Source of the DNA: Streptococcus panodentis
GTDB lineage: Bacteria > Bacillota > Bacilli > Lactobacillales > Streptococcaceae
NCBI RefSeq assembly: GCF_017884005.1
Contig: NZ_QFAY01000029.1
Location: forward strand, 1-30,587
Length of the DNA stretch: 30,587 bases
Reading direction: 5' to 3'
Under the pieces are notes generated by a model. That model worked only from the letters and a program-made list of their open reading frames with translations. It searched no databases and had not been told where the DNA came from. Shown here one piece after another: positions 9,300 to 16,640 of this stretch (position 1 is the stretch's first letter; each line of letters begins with the position of its first letter). Position numbers and translations under genes: made by a program.

Positions 9300-9959
9300 A
9301 TGAATGTTATTGATTTTCGGCTGATAGTCGATCAGTTTTGGTTTGTCTTTTCTGGCATTCCCTATACCTTGGGCGTCGCTCTGACGTCCTTTCTGACGGG
9401 GCTGGTGCTGGGCTTCTTCATCTCCCGGGCCCGGATGTCCAAAAGCAGCCTTCTGTCTGCTTTGGTCCGCTTCTATATTTCTGTCATGCGGGGCGTTCCC
9501 ATGATTGTAGTGCTTTTTGTGCTCTACTTTGGACTGCCTTTTTATGGGGTGGAGCTGCCGGCGCTTCTGTGCTCTTATCTGGCCTTCAGTCTGGTCAGCG
9601 CGGCCTACATCTCTGAGATTTTCCGGGCCAGTATGCAGGCAGTGGATCAGGGCCAGTGGGAAGCAGCGCGGGCTCTGGGTTTGAAAAATTGGACCATTGT
9701 CCGCAAGATTATCCTGCCCCAGGCCATCCGCATTGCTATTCCGCCCTTGGGCAATGTGGTTCTGGACATGATCAAATCGACCTCCCTCATGGCCATGATT
9801 ACCGTTCAGGATATTTTCCAAAAGGCCAAAATCGTCGGTGGCCGGGAATTGGACTATATGTCTATGTATGTCCTGGTAGCCTTTATTTACTGGCTGCTCT
9901 GCTACGGCTTTGAAATCCTTCAGGCCCGTCTGGAGAAGAAACTGAGGATTTACAGCTAG
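9300..9959 (+). CDS. Amino-acid ABC transporter permease, HisM/GlnP family
   Basis: This 219-residue integral membrane protein has the binding-protein-dependent transport (BPD) inner-membrane domain. The EAA coupling motif reads EAARALGLKNWTIVRKIILP at about residues 121-140. Several hydrophobic helices surround it, and the N-terminal FVFSGIPYTLGVALTS segment is typical of the His/Glu/Gln permease family. It is translated almost coupled to the binding protein, with only 3 nt between stop and start, and is followed by a strong terminator. Polar amino acids are the usual family substrates. A partner ATPase gene (GlnQ-like) is missing locally. Confidence 0.92.
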   Translation: MNVIDFRLIVDQFWFVFSGIPYTLGVALTSFLTGLVLGFFISRARMSKSSLLSALVRFYISVMRGVPMIVVLFVLYFGLPFYGVELPALLCSYLAFSLVSAAYISEIFRASMQAVDQGQWEAARALGLKNWTIVRKIILPQAIRIAIPPLGNVVLDMIKSTSLMAMITVQDIFQKAKIVGGRELDYMSMYVLVAFIYWLLCYGFEILQARLEKKLRIYS

Positions 9960-9977
9960 CAGGATGGGAAGCAGCAG

Positions 9978-10012
9978 ACTGGGAAGCATTTCTCCCAGTT
10001 TTTCTTTTTTTG
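9978..10012 (+). terminator. Rho-independent terminator after the ABC permease gene
   Basis: The stem ACTGGGA (9978-9984) / TCCCAGT (9993-9999) is followed by a T-rich tract (TTTTCTTTTTTT). Confidence 0.85.
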
Positions 10013-10033
10013 TCCCCTTTTTATTGGAAAACA

Positions 10034-10042
10034 TGATATAAT
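10034..10042 (+). promoter_or_regulatory. Extended -10 promoter for apt
   Basis: TGA-TATAAT at 10034-10042 is an extended -10 element located 36 nt before the apt start codon, just after the preceding terminator. No clear -35 box is visible. Confidence 0.65.
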
Positions 10043-10077
10043 AGAGAGTAAAAAAATTTTTTGAGAGAAAGTAACAA

Positions 10078-10590
10078 ATGAATCTAAAAGACTATATTGC
10101 AACAATCGAAAATTACCCGCAGGAAGGCATTACTTTCCGCGACATCAGTCCGCTGATGGCAGACGGAAATGCCTACAGCTATGCTGTCCGTGAGATTGTC
10201 CAGTATGCGACGGACAAGAAAATTGACATGATTGTCGGTCCGGAAGCCCGCGGCTTTATCGTCGGCTGCCCTGTGGCTTTTGAGCTGGGGATTGGCTTTG
10301 CGCCGGTCCGCAAGCCGGGCAAACTGCCGCGCGAAGTGATTTCTGCAGACTATGAAAAGGAATACGGCATCGATACTCTGACCATGCATGCTGATGCCAT
10401 CAAACCCGGCCAGCGGGTACTGATCGTGGATGACCTTCTGGCGACAGGCGGTACAGTCAAGGCGACCATTGAAATGATCGAACGTCTGGGCGGTGTGGTT
10501 GCCGGCTGTGCATTTCTGATTGAGCTGGATGAGCTCAAGGGCCGCGAAGCGATTGGCGACTATGACTATAAGGTCCTCATGCACTACTGA
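10078..10590 (+). CDS. apt: Adenine phosphoribosyltransferase
   Basis: Apt converts adenine and PRPP to AMP, a purine salvage step in the cytoplasm. The PRPP-binding motif [13 protein letters not shown] lies at about residues 119-131. The N-terminal [17 protein letters not shown] block and the [13 protein letters not shown] loop are typical of Apt. Length is 170 residues, standard for the family. It has its own promoter and is directly followed by the metA control region: a MET-box begins 2 nt after the stop codon. It probably forms a single-gene transcript. Confidence 0.96.
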   Translation: MNLKDYIATIENYPQEGITFRDISPLMADGNAYSYAVREIVQYATDKKIDMIVGPEARGFIVGCPVAFELGIGFAPVRKPGKLPREVISADYEKEYGIDTLTMHADAIKPGQRVLIVDDLLATGGTVKATIEMIERLGGVVAGCAFLIELDELKGREAIGDYDYKVLMHY

Positions 10591-10592
10591 TA

Positions 10593-10609
10593 CATAGTTT
10601 AAAGCTATA
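10593..10609 (+). promoter_or_regulatory. MET-box 1 (MetR/MtaR-type site) upstream of metA
   Basis: CATAGTTTAAAGCTATA matches the streptococcal MET-box consensus TATAGTTtnaAACTATA at all but two informative positions. Its centre is about 66 bp before the predicted transcription start, a usual place for a LysR-type activator site. The consensus is known from comparative genomics of methionine genes in Streptococcaceae. Confidence 0.75.
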
Positions 10610-10626
10610 TCCAGTTAGAGAAAAAG

Positions 10627-10643
10627 TATAATTGAAAACTATA
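10627..10643 (+). promoter_or_regulatory. MET-box 2 overlapping the metA -35 region
   Basis: TATAATTGAAAACTATA is a second near-match to TATAGTTtnaAACTATA with two differences. It covers the -35 hexamer and is 34 bp centre-to-centre from the first box, roughly three helical turns, so both are on the same DNA face. Confidence 0.75.
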
Positions 10644-10660
10644 TCTCCTTCCAGTATAAT
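10632..10660 (+). promoter_or_regulatory. metA promoter
   Basis: TTGAAA (10632-10637) and TATAAT (10655-10660) are separated by 17 nt, a near-consensus promoter. Predicted start is near 10667, leaving a leader of about 185 nt before metA. Confidence 0.8.
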
Positions 10661-10666
10661 GAGAGT

Positions 10667-10851
10667 AATATAAACTGCTGCTCAGAGGAAATCTATTGTT
10701 GACAGGGACAGCACCAAGTGCAGCTTTTGCTGCATCACCGGTCAGGCTGGGGAAGGTCTCAGCAGACCTTTCCCAAGTTCTGCATCTTAGATTGTCCAAG
10801 TGCATCCGCACAGGCTGAGCACAGTGGATCTGATTCAGAGGAGATATTTTC
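10667..10851 (+). promoter_or_regulatory. Long structured 5' leader of metA
   Basis: The leader is about 185 nt and can form several stems. A possible closing stem is AATCTA (10690-10695) with TAGATT (10788-10793). Inside it are TGCAGC/GCTGCA (10719-10724/10729-10734) and AAGGTCT/AGACCTT (10753-10759/10764-10770, extendable with GGG/CCC). GTGC/GCAC (10800-10811) follows. I saw no T-box GGTGG-type motif and no SAM-I, SAM-II or SMK signature, so the class is unknown. It may be a riboswitch-like or attenuator leader, or only a spacer. Confidence 0.4.
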
Positions 10852-11793
10852 ATGCCCATTAAGATTGATAAAAAATTACCAGCTGTTGAAATTTTAAGTT
10901 CTGAGAATATCTTTGTCATGGACGACGACCGGGCGGACCATCAGGATATCCGTCCCCTCAATATCTTGGTTCTCAATCTCATGCCGCAGAAAATGGTGAC
11001 AGAAACGCAGCTCCTGCGGCATTTGGCCAATACCCCTCTGCAGCTGACTATCGAATTTCTCTATATGAAATCCCATCGGTCCAAAACGACCCATGCAGAG
11101 CACATGGAGACCTTCTATAAGACCTTTGAGCAGGTCAGGAGCCGTTATTTTGACGGCTTGATTATTACTGGGGCACCGGTCGAGCATCTGCCCTTTGAGG
11201 CGGTGGACTATTGGGAGGAGTTTCAGCAGGTCATCGAGTGGTCTAAGACCCATGTCTTTTCCACCCTTCATATCTGCTGGGGAGCTCAGGCTGGGCTCTA
11301 TGCCCGCTATGGGGTGGACAAGCACCAGATGGAGCGCAAGCTGTCCGGGGTCTACAGCCAGTCAGCGTCCAGCCGCAATCTGCTCTTCCGCGGCTTTGAC
11401 GATGAGTTTTATGCCCCTCATTCCCGCCATACTGAGGTGCTGAAAGAAGACATTCTCAATCTGACCAATCTGGAAATTCTTTCCCAAGGCAAAGAGACAG
11501 GCGTGTCAGTTGTTGCCAGCCGTGATTTGCGGGAGGTCTACAGCTTCGGCCATATGGAGTATGACCGGGATACCTTGGCCAGAGAGTATTTTCGTGATCT
11601 GAAGGCTGGTAAAAATCCGCATATTCCAGAGCATTACTTTCAGAACGATGATGTCAGCAGCCAACCGTCTCTGCGCTGGAGTTTGGCGGCAGCTCTCTTT
11701 TTCAGTAACTGGGTCAACTATGCGGTCTATCAGGAAACACCTTTTGACTGGGAAAGCCCTGAAAACGACGTATCATTTTTTGCTTATTTATAA
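10852..11793 (+). CDS. metA: Homoserine O-acetyltransferase, MetA family
   Basis: MetA acylates homoserine, the first committed step of methionine synthesis. The glutamine-amidotransferase-like fold carries the nucleophile C142 in [10 protein letters not shown] and the H234/E236 pair in SFGHMEYD. Length is 313 residues. Residue 111 is glutamate (GAPVE). Published work on MetA enzymes links Glu at this position to acetyl-CoA use and Gly to succinyl-CoA, so I call it an acetyltransferase despite the common 'succinyltransferase' label. GAGGAG precedes the ATG. Two MET-boxes and a structured leader precede the gene, and dnaD follows after 8 nt. Confidence 0.93.
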   Translation: MPIKIDKKLPAVEILSSENIFVMDDDRADHQDIRPLNILVLNLMPQKMVTETQLLRHLANTPLQLTIEFLYMKSHRSKTTHAEHMETFYKTFEQVRSRYFDGLIITGAPVEHLPFEAVDYWEEFQQVIEWSKTHVFSTLHICWGAQAGLYARYGVDKHQMERKLSGVYSQSASSRNLLFRGFDDEFYAPHSRHTEVLKEDILNLTNLEILSQGKETGVSVVASRDLREVYSFGHMEYDRDTLAREYFRDLKAGKNPHIPEHYFQNDDVSSQPSLRWSLAAALFFSNWVNYAVYQETPFDWESPENDVSFFAYL

Positions 11794-11801
11794 GAGGTTA
11801 C

Positions 11802-12482
11802 ATGACATATTTATCAGCTTTCAAATCGGGCAATCTGGTTATTCCAAGTGCCCTGCTTTTGCATTTTAAGGATATTTTTGATTCCTCTGATGATTTTTTG
11901 GTCTGGCAGTTTTTCTATCTGCAAAACACTACATCGCTGGAAGAAGTGGCACCGAGCCAGATTGCGGAGACGATTGGCAGGACATTGACGGAGGTCAACC
12001 GCTCCATGTCCCATCTGACCGAAAAAGGCCTTTTGCAGTATAAAACAATTGAGCTGGGAGGCGAAGCTGAGGTGATTTTCGATGCTTCCCCTGCCTTGGA
12101 AAAGCTGGACGATTTGCTGGCAGCCAAAAACGACCAGCAGGCTGCGGTTAAGCCGCCGCAGAATGTCCTGAAAGACTTGGTAGAGACCTTCCAGCAGGAG
12201 CTGGGCCGTCTCTTGACCCCCTTTGAGATTGAGGATTTGACCAAGACCGTTCAGGACGACCGAACCAGCCCAGAGCTGATCAAGGCTGCCCTGCGGGAAG
12301 CGGTTTTTAACGGCAAGGCCAACTGGAAATACATCCAGGCTATCCTTCGCAACTGGCGGCGGGAGGGCATTACCAGTGTCGCTCAAGTAGAAGCCAAGCG
12401 CGAGGAGCGTGAAGCGGCCAATCCGCAGAATGTGACGGTGTCAGACGACTTCCTCAAGGCTATGAATTTGTGGAAGGATTGA
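11802..12482 (+). CDS. dnaD: DnaD replication protein
   Basis: DnaD is a Firmicutes primosome protein that acts with DnaA, DnaB and DnaI in helicase loading at oriC and at restart sites. The N-terminal part (about residues 1-105) is the winged-helix DDBH1 domain. The C-terminal part carries the DDBH2 domain: FQQELGRLLTPFEIEDL and then the YIQAILRNWRREGI motif near residues 179-192, which is the DNA-binding YxxxIxxxW signature. Length is 226 residues. It starts 8 nt after metA with AAGAGG upstream, so at least part of its transcription probably comes from the methionine-regulated promoter, an unexpected link for a replication gene. Confidence 0.93.
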   Translation: MTYLSAFKSGNLVIPSALLLHFKDIFDSSDDFLVWQFFYLQNTTSLEEVAPSQIAETIGRTLTEVNRSMSHLTEKGLLQYKTIELGGEAEVIFDASPALEKLDDLLAAKNDQQAAVKPPQNVLKDLVETFQQELGRLLTPFEIEDLTKTVQDDRTSPELIKAALREAVFNGKANWKYIQAILRNWRREGITSVAQVEAKREEREAANPQNVTVSDDFLKAMNLWKD

Positions 12483-12489
12483 TAAAAAG

Positions 12490-12507
12490 CATGGGAGTCT
12501 GTCTCAG
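12490..12507 (-). repeat. 18-bp repeat shared with the right-end repeat region
   Basis: CATGGGAGTCTGTCTCAG is the exact reverse complement of 30353-30370. It lies directly after dnaD, and suggests a fragment of the same dispersed intergenic element as at the window's right end. Confidence 0.6.
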
Positions 12508-12524
12508 TTTCTTGTAATATTCTA

Positions 12525-12533
12525 TGTTACAAT
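12525..12533 (+). promoter_or_regulatory. Extended -10 promoter for yghU
   Basis: TGT-TACAAT at 12525-12533 is an extended -10 element about 66 nt before the start codon. The -35 position is poor. Confidence 0.5.
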
Positions 12534-12598
12534 AGAATTAACAGAATCTGCTTATTTTTGTTCAGATTTAGTTAGTAAACTTCAAAAGGAGAGAAACC

Positions 12599-13390
12599 AT
12601 GTCAGAATACAAACTGCCAAAAGTCTGGTCTGCTGCGGACAGCAATCAGGGTAAATTTTCAGGGATCAATCAACCGACTGCCGGTGCTCGCTTTGAGCAG
12701 AAGCTGCCAGTCGGTGAGCAGCCTTTCCAGCTGTATTCGCTGGGGACGCCCAACGGTGTCAAGGCCACCATTCTGCTGGAGGAGCTGCTGGCGGCTGGTG
12801 CGGCGGAGGCAGCCTACGACCTCTACCAAATCAGCATTATGGATGGCGATCAGTTTGGCTCGGACTTTGTCAAGCTCAACCCTAATTCTAAGATTCCGGC
12901 CTTGCTGGACCAGTCAGGGGCTGAGCCGATTCGAGTCTTTGAGTCTGCCCATATCCTGCTCTATCTGGCTGAGAAATTCGGGCAGTTTATCCCTGCTGGA
13001 CCTGCCGAGCGTGCGGAGGTCCTCAACTGGCTCTTCTGGCAGGCAGGCGCAGCGCCATTCCTGGGCGGCGGTTTCGGCCATTTCTTTCACTATGCACCGG
13101 AAAAAATGGAATATCCGATTAACCGCTTTACCATGGAGGTCAAGCGCCAGCTGGATTTACTGGACAAGGAATTGGCGGCCAAGCCTTATATCGCCGGTCA
13201 GGACTACAGCATCGCCGACATCGCCATCTGGTCTTGGTACGGACAGCTGGCAGAGGGCAGGCTCTATGCCGGTTCTGCAGAATTTCTAGATACCGCTTCC
13301 TACAAGCATCTGCAGGCCTGGGTGGATAAGATTACAGCCCGTCCAGCGGTGCAGCGGGGGCTGAAAGCAGAATACAAGGCAATCAAGTAA
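12599..13390 (+). CDS. yghU: YghU-like glutathione S-transferase family protein
   Basis: This 263-residue protein matches the Nu-class GST YghU/YfcG group, which reduces disulfides using glutathione. The N-terminal thioredoxin-like domain has LYSLGTPNGVKATILLEE at about residues 46-63. The cis-proline glutathione site NPNSKIPALLDQ follows at about 101-112, with FESAHILLYLAEKFG after it. The helical C-terminal domain ends with the family's YIAGQDYSIADIAIW near 199-213. The YghU-type N-terminal extension (about 40 residues) is present. It has its own promoter and is followed by a hairpin terminator. Confidence 0.9.
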   Translation: MSEYKLPKVWSAADSNQGKFSGINQPTAGARFEQKLPVGEQPFQLYSLGTPNGVKATILLEELLAAGAAEAAYDLYQISIMDGDQFGSDFVKLNPNSKIPALLDQSGAEPIRVFESAHILLYLAEKFGQFIPAGPAERAEVLNWLFWQAGAAPFLGGGFGHFFHYAPEKMEYPINRFTMEVKRQLDLLDKELAAKPYIAGQDYSIADIAIWSWYGQLAEGRLYAGSAEFLDTASYKHLQAWVDKITARPAVQRGLKAEYKAIK

Positions 13391-13399
13391 AAAGACTAG

Positions 13400-13453
13400 G
13401 GCGGGACAGAATGATGGCTGATCAAGGCGATTTTTCTCCCGCCGCTTTTTTTA
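13400..13453 (+). terminator. Hairpin repeat/terminator after yghU
   Basis: GGCGGGA (13400-13406) pairs with TCCCGCC (13437-13443) and is followed by GCTTTTTTT. The inner text (GACAGAAT, then GCGATTTTTC) resembles the GGGA-CAGAAATC hairpin repeat often seen between streptococcal genes, also present after rmlB. Confidence 0.65.
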
Positions 13454-13465
13454 TGCCCTCAAAAA

Positions 13466-13474
13466 TGATATACT
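13466..13474 (+). promoter_or_regulatory. Extended -10 promoter for trmK
   Basis: TGA-TATACT at 13466-13474 lies about 32 nt before the trmK start. No good -35 was seen. Confidence 0.5.
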
Positions 13475-13505
13475 GAATAGGACAATCAATAGAAACGAGT
13501 AAGCT

Positions 13506-14195
13506 ATGCAGAAAAAAACGATTTCCCAGCGATTGGAAAAGGTTGCGGCTTTTGTGCCGGCTGGGAGCAGGCTGCTGGATGTGGGGAGCGATCATGCCTA
13601 TCTGCCCATTTATCTGATGCAGCAGGGCCGGATTGAGGCGGCGCTGGCCGCTGAAGTGGTCGAAGGCCCCTTTCAGTCTGCCCAGAAAAATGTCGCCGAG
13701 CATGGGCTGAGTCAGCAGATTGAGGTGCGCTTAGCCGATGGCCTCGCGGCCTTTGAGGCTGAGGATCAGATTGACACTATCGTTATTGCTGGTATGGGCG
13801 GCCGCTTGATTGCGGATATTTTGGACAATGGCCGAGCGAAACTGGGCCCTGTCAGCCGTTTGATTTTACAGCCCAATAACCGGGAGGATGAGCTCCGCAG
13901 CTGGCTGTCTGAGCAGGGGTTTATGCTGGTGGCTGAGGAGCTGCTGGAAGAAGCAGGCAAGTTTTATGAAATTCTGGTCGCAGAAGCCGGCCGGCAGCTG
14001 CTGACTGAGCAGGAGAAACGCTTCGGACCCTGCCTGCTGCGGGAAGCGTCAGCTGTTTTTCAGGCCAAGTGGCAGAAAGAGCTGAGCAAGCTGGAGAAGG
14101 CGCTGGCCCAAATCCCAGAGGAAAAGGAGCAGGAACGCTCCGCTATTTCTCAAAAAATCAAGCAAATCAAGGAGGTGCTTCATGTTCGCAAGTGA
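13506..14195 (+). CDS. trmK: tRNA (adenine(22)-N1)-methyltransferase TrmK
   Basis: TrmK methylates N1 of A22 in the D-loop region of tRNAs with S-adenosylmethionine. The SAM site is clear: [15 protein letters not shown] at about residues 23-37. The later motifs VIAGMGGRL and LILQPNNRE are typical of the TrmK/YqfN family, and a C-terminal helical coiled region completes 229 residues. The 3' end overlaps the nif3-family gene by 14 nt, so translation is probably coupled. This trmK-nif3 pairing is common in Firmicutes. Confidence 0.92.
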   Translation: MQKKTISQRLEKVAAFVPAGSRLLDVGSDHAYLPIYLMQQGRIEAALAAEVVEGPFQSAQKNVAEHGLSQQIEVRLADGLAAFEAEDQIDTIVIAGMGGRLIADILDNGRAKLGPVSRLILQPNNREDELRSWLSEQGFMLVAEELLEEAGKFYEILVAEAGRQLLTEQEKRFGPCLLREASAVFQAKWQKELSKLEKALAQIPEEKEQERSAISQKIKQIKEVLHVRK

Positions 14196-14979
14196 CATCA
14201 TTGCCCGCTATGAGGCCTACTGTCCTCAGGAACTGTCTATGGAAGGCGATATTTCGGGTCTGCAAATCGGCACATTGGACAAGGAAGTGGATAAGGTTCT
14301 GCTGGCGCTGGATATTCGTGAGCAGACGGTGGCAGAGGCCATAGAGGCCGGTGCCGGGCTGATTATCGTCAAGCATGCGCCTATTTTCCGGCCGCTCAAG
14401 GATTTGGTGGCGGATCGGGCCCAAAATCAGATTCTTCTGGACTTGATTCGCCACGATATTGCAGTCTATGTCAGTCATACCAATATTGATGTCGTATCAG
14501 ACGGTCTCAATGACTGGTTTTGCCAGCTTCTGGAGATCAGGGAGACGGAATTTCTCAGCCAGACGGCGCCGGATCAGGGCATTGGCCGGGTGGGCAGGAT
14601 TGAGCCCCAGACTTTTGGTGCTTTTGCAGCCAAGGTGAAAACAGCCTTTGGCCTAGACAGTCTGCGGCTGGTGGCCTATGAGGCGGCGGACTTGGAGCGG
14701 CCCATTGAGCGGGTGGCAGTCTGCGGCGGCAGCGGCCAGTCCTTCTATAAGGAAGCTCTGCAAAAGGGTGCTCAGGTCTATATTACTGGGGATATTTACT
14801 ATCATACTGCTCAGGAAATGCTGACGGAGGGGCTCTTGGCGCTGGACCCCGGCCACCATATCGAGGTGCTCTTTACGGAAAAATTAAAAGAAAAATTGGA
14901 GGCTTGGAAGGCAGAAGAGGGCTGGCAGGTGGACATTATCGCCAGTCAGGCTTCAACCAATCCATTCAGGCATATTTGA
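14182..14979 (+). CDS. Nif3-like dinuclear metal centre protein
   Basis: This 265-residue protein belongs to the NIF3/YqfO (DUF34) family, which forms toroidal hexamers with a two-metal site. Its exact reaction is not established; a role in GTP cyclohydrolase or metal-insertion chemistry has been proposed for relatives. Visible metal-ligand blocks are IIVKHAPIF near residues 61-69, the [15 protein letters not shown] stretch near residue 97, and [12 protein letters not shown] near the end. In the first block, one of the two histidines of the usual HHP motif is lysine (KHAP). The start overlaps trmK by 14 nt. Confidence 0.9.
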   Translation: MFASDIIARYEAYCPQELSMEGDISGLQIGTLDKEVDKVLLALDIREQTVAEAIEAGAGLIIVKHAPIFRPLKDLVADRAQNQILLDLIRHDIAVYVSHTNIDVVSDGLNDWFCQLLEIRETEFLSQTAPDQGIGRVGRIEPQTFGAFAAKVKTAFGLDSLRLVAYEAADLERPIERVAVCGGSGQSFYKEALQKGAQVYITGDIYYHTAQEMLTEGLLALDPGHHIEVLFTEKLKEKLEAWKAEEGWQVDIIASQASTNPFRHI

Positions 14980-14989
14980 GGACGTTTGT

Positions 14990-16084
14990 ATGAAAAGAAT
15001 GGCAGTGATTGGAGCCGGTATTGTCGGCTCAACAGCCGCTTATTATCTGTCCCGCTATCCAGACGTGCAGGTAACGGTCTTTGACCACGGTATCGGTCAG
15101 GCTACCAAGGCTGCAGCCGGCATCATCAGTCCTTGGTTTTCTAAGCGGCGCAATCAAGCTTGGTACCGCATGGCCCGTTTGGGAGCGGATTTTTATCAAA
15201 ACCTGCTGGCTGATTTGGAGAAGGATGGTGTTTCGACCGATTTTTACCAGCAGACGGGTGTCTGTCTGCTCAAAAAAGATGAGAGCAAGCTGCAGGAGCT
15301 CTATGATTTGGCTGCTGCGCGGCGGAAAGAGTCGCCTTTGATCGGCGATCTGCAGTTCCGGACTGCAGAGCAGCTGCAGGAATCATTTCCTGGTCTGACT
15401 GGTTTTGAGCGGCTGCTCTATGCTTCAGGCGGGGCTCGGGTTGAGGGTTCTCTTTTGACGGAAACCCTGCTCAAGGCCAGCGGGGCTGAGCTTTGCTTCC
15501 AAAAAGTTGATTTGCAGCCGGTTGACCAAGGCTATGTGATTGACGGCCGGCATTTTGACAGCGTCATTTTGGCCGCCGGTGCTTGGCTGGGGCAGGTCCT
15601 CTCGCCGCTGGGCTATGAGGTGGACGTGCGGCCGCAAAAGGGTCAGCTGCGCGATTTCAAGATGGCTGAGTCAACGGATTGCTATCCGGTTGTCATGCCG
15701 GAGGGCGAGCTGGACATCATCCCCTTTACCAAGGGCAGCATCTCTGTCGGTGCCAGCCATGAAAATGATCAGGGCTTTGACCTGACGGTAGATCTGTCTG
15801 TGCTGGATCAGCTGCAGAAGGAGGCAGAGGGCTATTTGCCAAAGCTGGCCGCTGCGGACATTCTGGGTGAGCGCGTGGGAACGCGGGCTTACACCAGTGA
15901 TTTTTCTCCATTTTTTGGGCTCGTGCCAGGATTGCCTCAGGTCTATGCTGCCAGCGGCCTGGGATCTTCTGGTCTGACCACCGGTCCGCTTATCGGCCGC
16001 CAATTGGCCCATCTGGCTTTGGGTGAAGCAGGCCTGCTGGATCCAGCGGATTATCCGATTGAGCGATATGTGAGGAAGGGCTGA
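14990..16084 (+). CDS. DadA-like FAD-dependent oxidoreductase (D-amino-acid/glycine oxidase family)
   Basis: This 364-residue flavoprotein of the DAO family has an N-terminal dinucleotide motif, VIGAGIVGSTAAYYLS, at residues 6-21, followed by the FDH acidic strand end. The KAAAGIISPW segment and the C-terminal AASGLGSSGLTTGPLIG block close the FAD site. Relatives oxidise D-amino acids, glycine or sarcosine to the imino acid. The substrate here is unknown, and no ThiG/ThiS or dad partner genes are adjacent. It starts 10 nt after the nif3-family gene and continues one short gap before the broken NUDIX gene, so the run is likely one transcript. Confidence 0.88.
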   Translation: MKRMAVIGAGIVGSTAAYYLSRYPDVQVTVFDHGIGQATKAAAGIISPWFSKRRNQAWYRMARLGADFYQNLLADLEKDGVSTDFYQQTGVCLLKKDESKLQELYDLAAARRKESPLIGDLQFRTAEQLQESFPGLTGFERLLYASGGARVEGSLLTETLLKASGAELCFQKVDLQPVDQGYVIDGRHFDSVILAAGAWLGQVLSPLGYEVDVRPQKGQLRDFKMAESTDCYPVVMPEGELDIIPFTKGSISVGASHENDQGFDLTVDLSVLDQLQKEAEGYLPKLAAADILGERVGTRAYTSDFSPFFGLVPGLPQVYAASGLGSSGLTTGPLIGRQLAHLALGEAGLLDPADYPIERYVRKG

Positions 16085-16085
16085 T

Positions 16086-16626
16086 ATGACTGAAAATATT
16101 TTAAATTGGGTGAATGTTTGCGTCAAAAAAGATGAGAAGGTTTTACTGCTCAACCGTCAGCATGATAATTTTAAGGGCTGGATACAACCTGGGGGCTTCA
16201 ACAGTCTGGGGAGAGACTGTTGAAGGTTGGGGATGGGAAAAGCGAAGCTTTTTACTTTCGTAGGAATTTCCGGAGTCTTTCTTTGAAGCAGCCGCCCGGG
16301 AATTAAAAGAAGAAACCGGACTGACCGCTCTTAATTTGGTCTTGAAAGGAATTTCTGGCTTTACCAATCCGACCAAAGGAGAACGCTACGTTTATTATGA
16401 TTTTCTCTGTACCGAGTTCGAGGGAGAAGTTCAGGGGAATGGCCACGAGGGCGAGCCTAAGTGGTGGAAGATTTCGGAACTTGGCCAAATAGATATGCAG
16501 GACGACATACGTGAACGTCTGCCTCTCTACTGGCGGAAAGGCTCTTTCGAGCGGATTCATACTGGAATGAGGAAAAACACTGTATCGGGGAAACGAAGAC
16601 GATTTTGTATGATTGATTTTAGATAA
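16086..16626 (+). pseudogene. NUDIX hydrolase gene interrupted by a small hairpin element
   Basis: The frame from ATG 16086 reads MTENILNWVNVCVKKDEKV, then LLLNRQHDNFKGWIQPGG, which is a NUDIX N-terminus. It is cut at 16197 by about 67 foreign nt and stops shortly after. In another frame (+1) the protein resumes at 16264 with EFPESFFEAAARELKEETGL, the NUDIX box, and runs to 16626. The intact box would read GG-(2 residues)-EFPESFFEAAARELKEETGL, so the insertion lies exactly at the start of the catalytic box and also shifts the frame. NUDIX enzymes hydrolyse nucleoside diphosphate derivatives (MutT-like). The gene is almost certainly inactive unless the downstream ORF (from ATG 16336) has a use. 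Confidence 0.88.
16197..16263 (+). mobile_element. Small palindromic insertion (MITE-like repeat) inside the NUDIX gene
   Basis: The inserted 67 nt begin with a perfect 12-bp dyad, CTTCAACAGTCT / AGACTGTTGAAG, with a short GGGGAG loop. A second dyad follows (AAAAGCG / CGAAGCTTTT region, near 16238-16252). No coding capacity is visible. The size, palindromes and clean position inside a gene suggest a non-autonomous repeat moved in trans. No clear target duplication could be seen, and no second copy is in the window. Confidence 0.55.
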
Positions 16627-16640
16627 GAGGGAGAAACTTT

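Noticed and set aside
9282..10034. Minus-strand ORF of 250 residues opposite the ABC permease gene
   Set aside because: Antisense frame with His/Gln-rich composition typical of reversed codons; the permease on the + strand has clear motifs.
10667..10851. T-box or SAM riboswitch for metA
   Set aside because: No conserved T-box antiterminator motif, S-box core or SMK signature could be found.
12512..12533. TTGTAA as -35 for the yghU promoter
   Set aside because: Only 10 nt separate it from the -10 TACAAT, too short for a sigma-A promoter.
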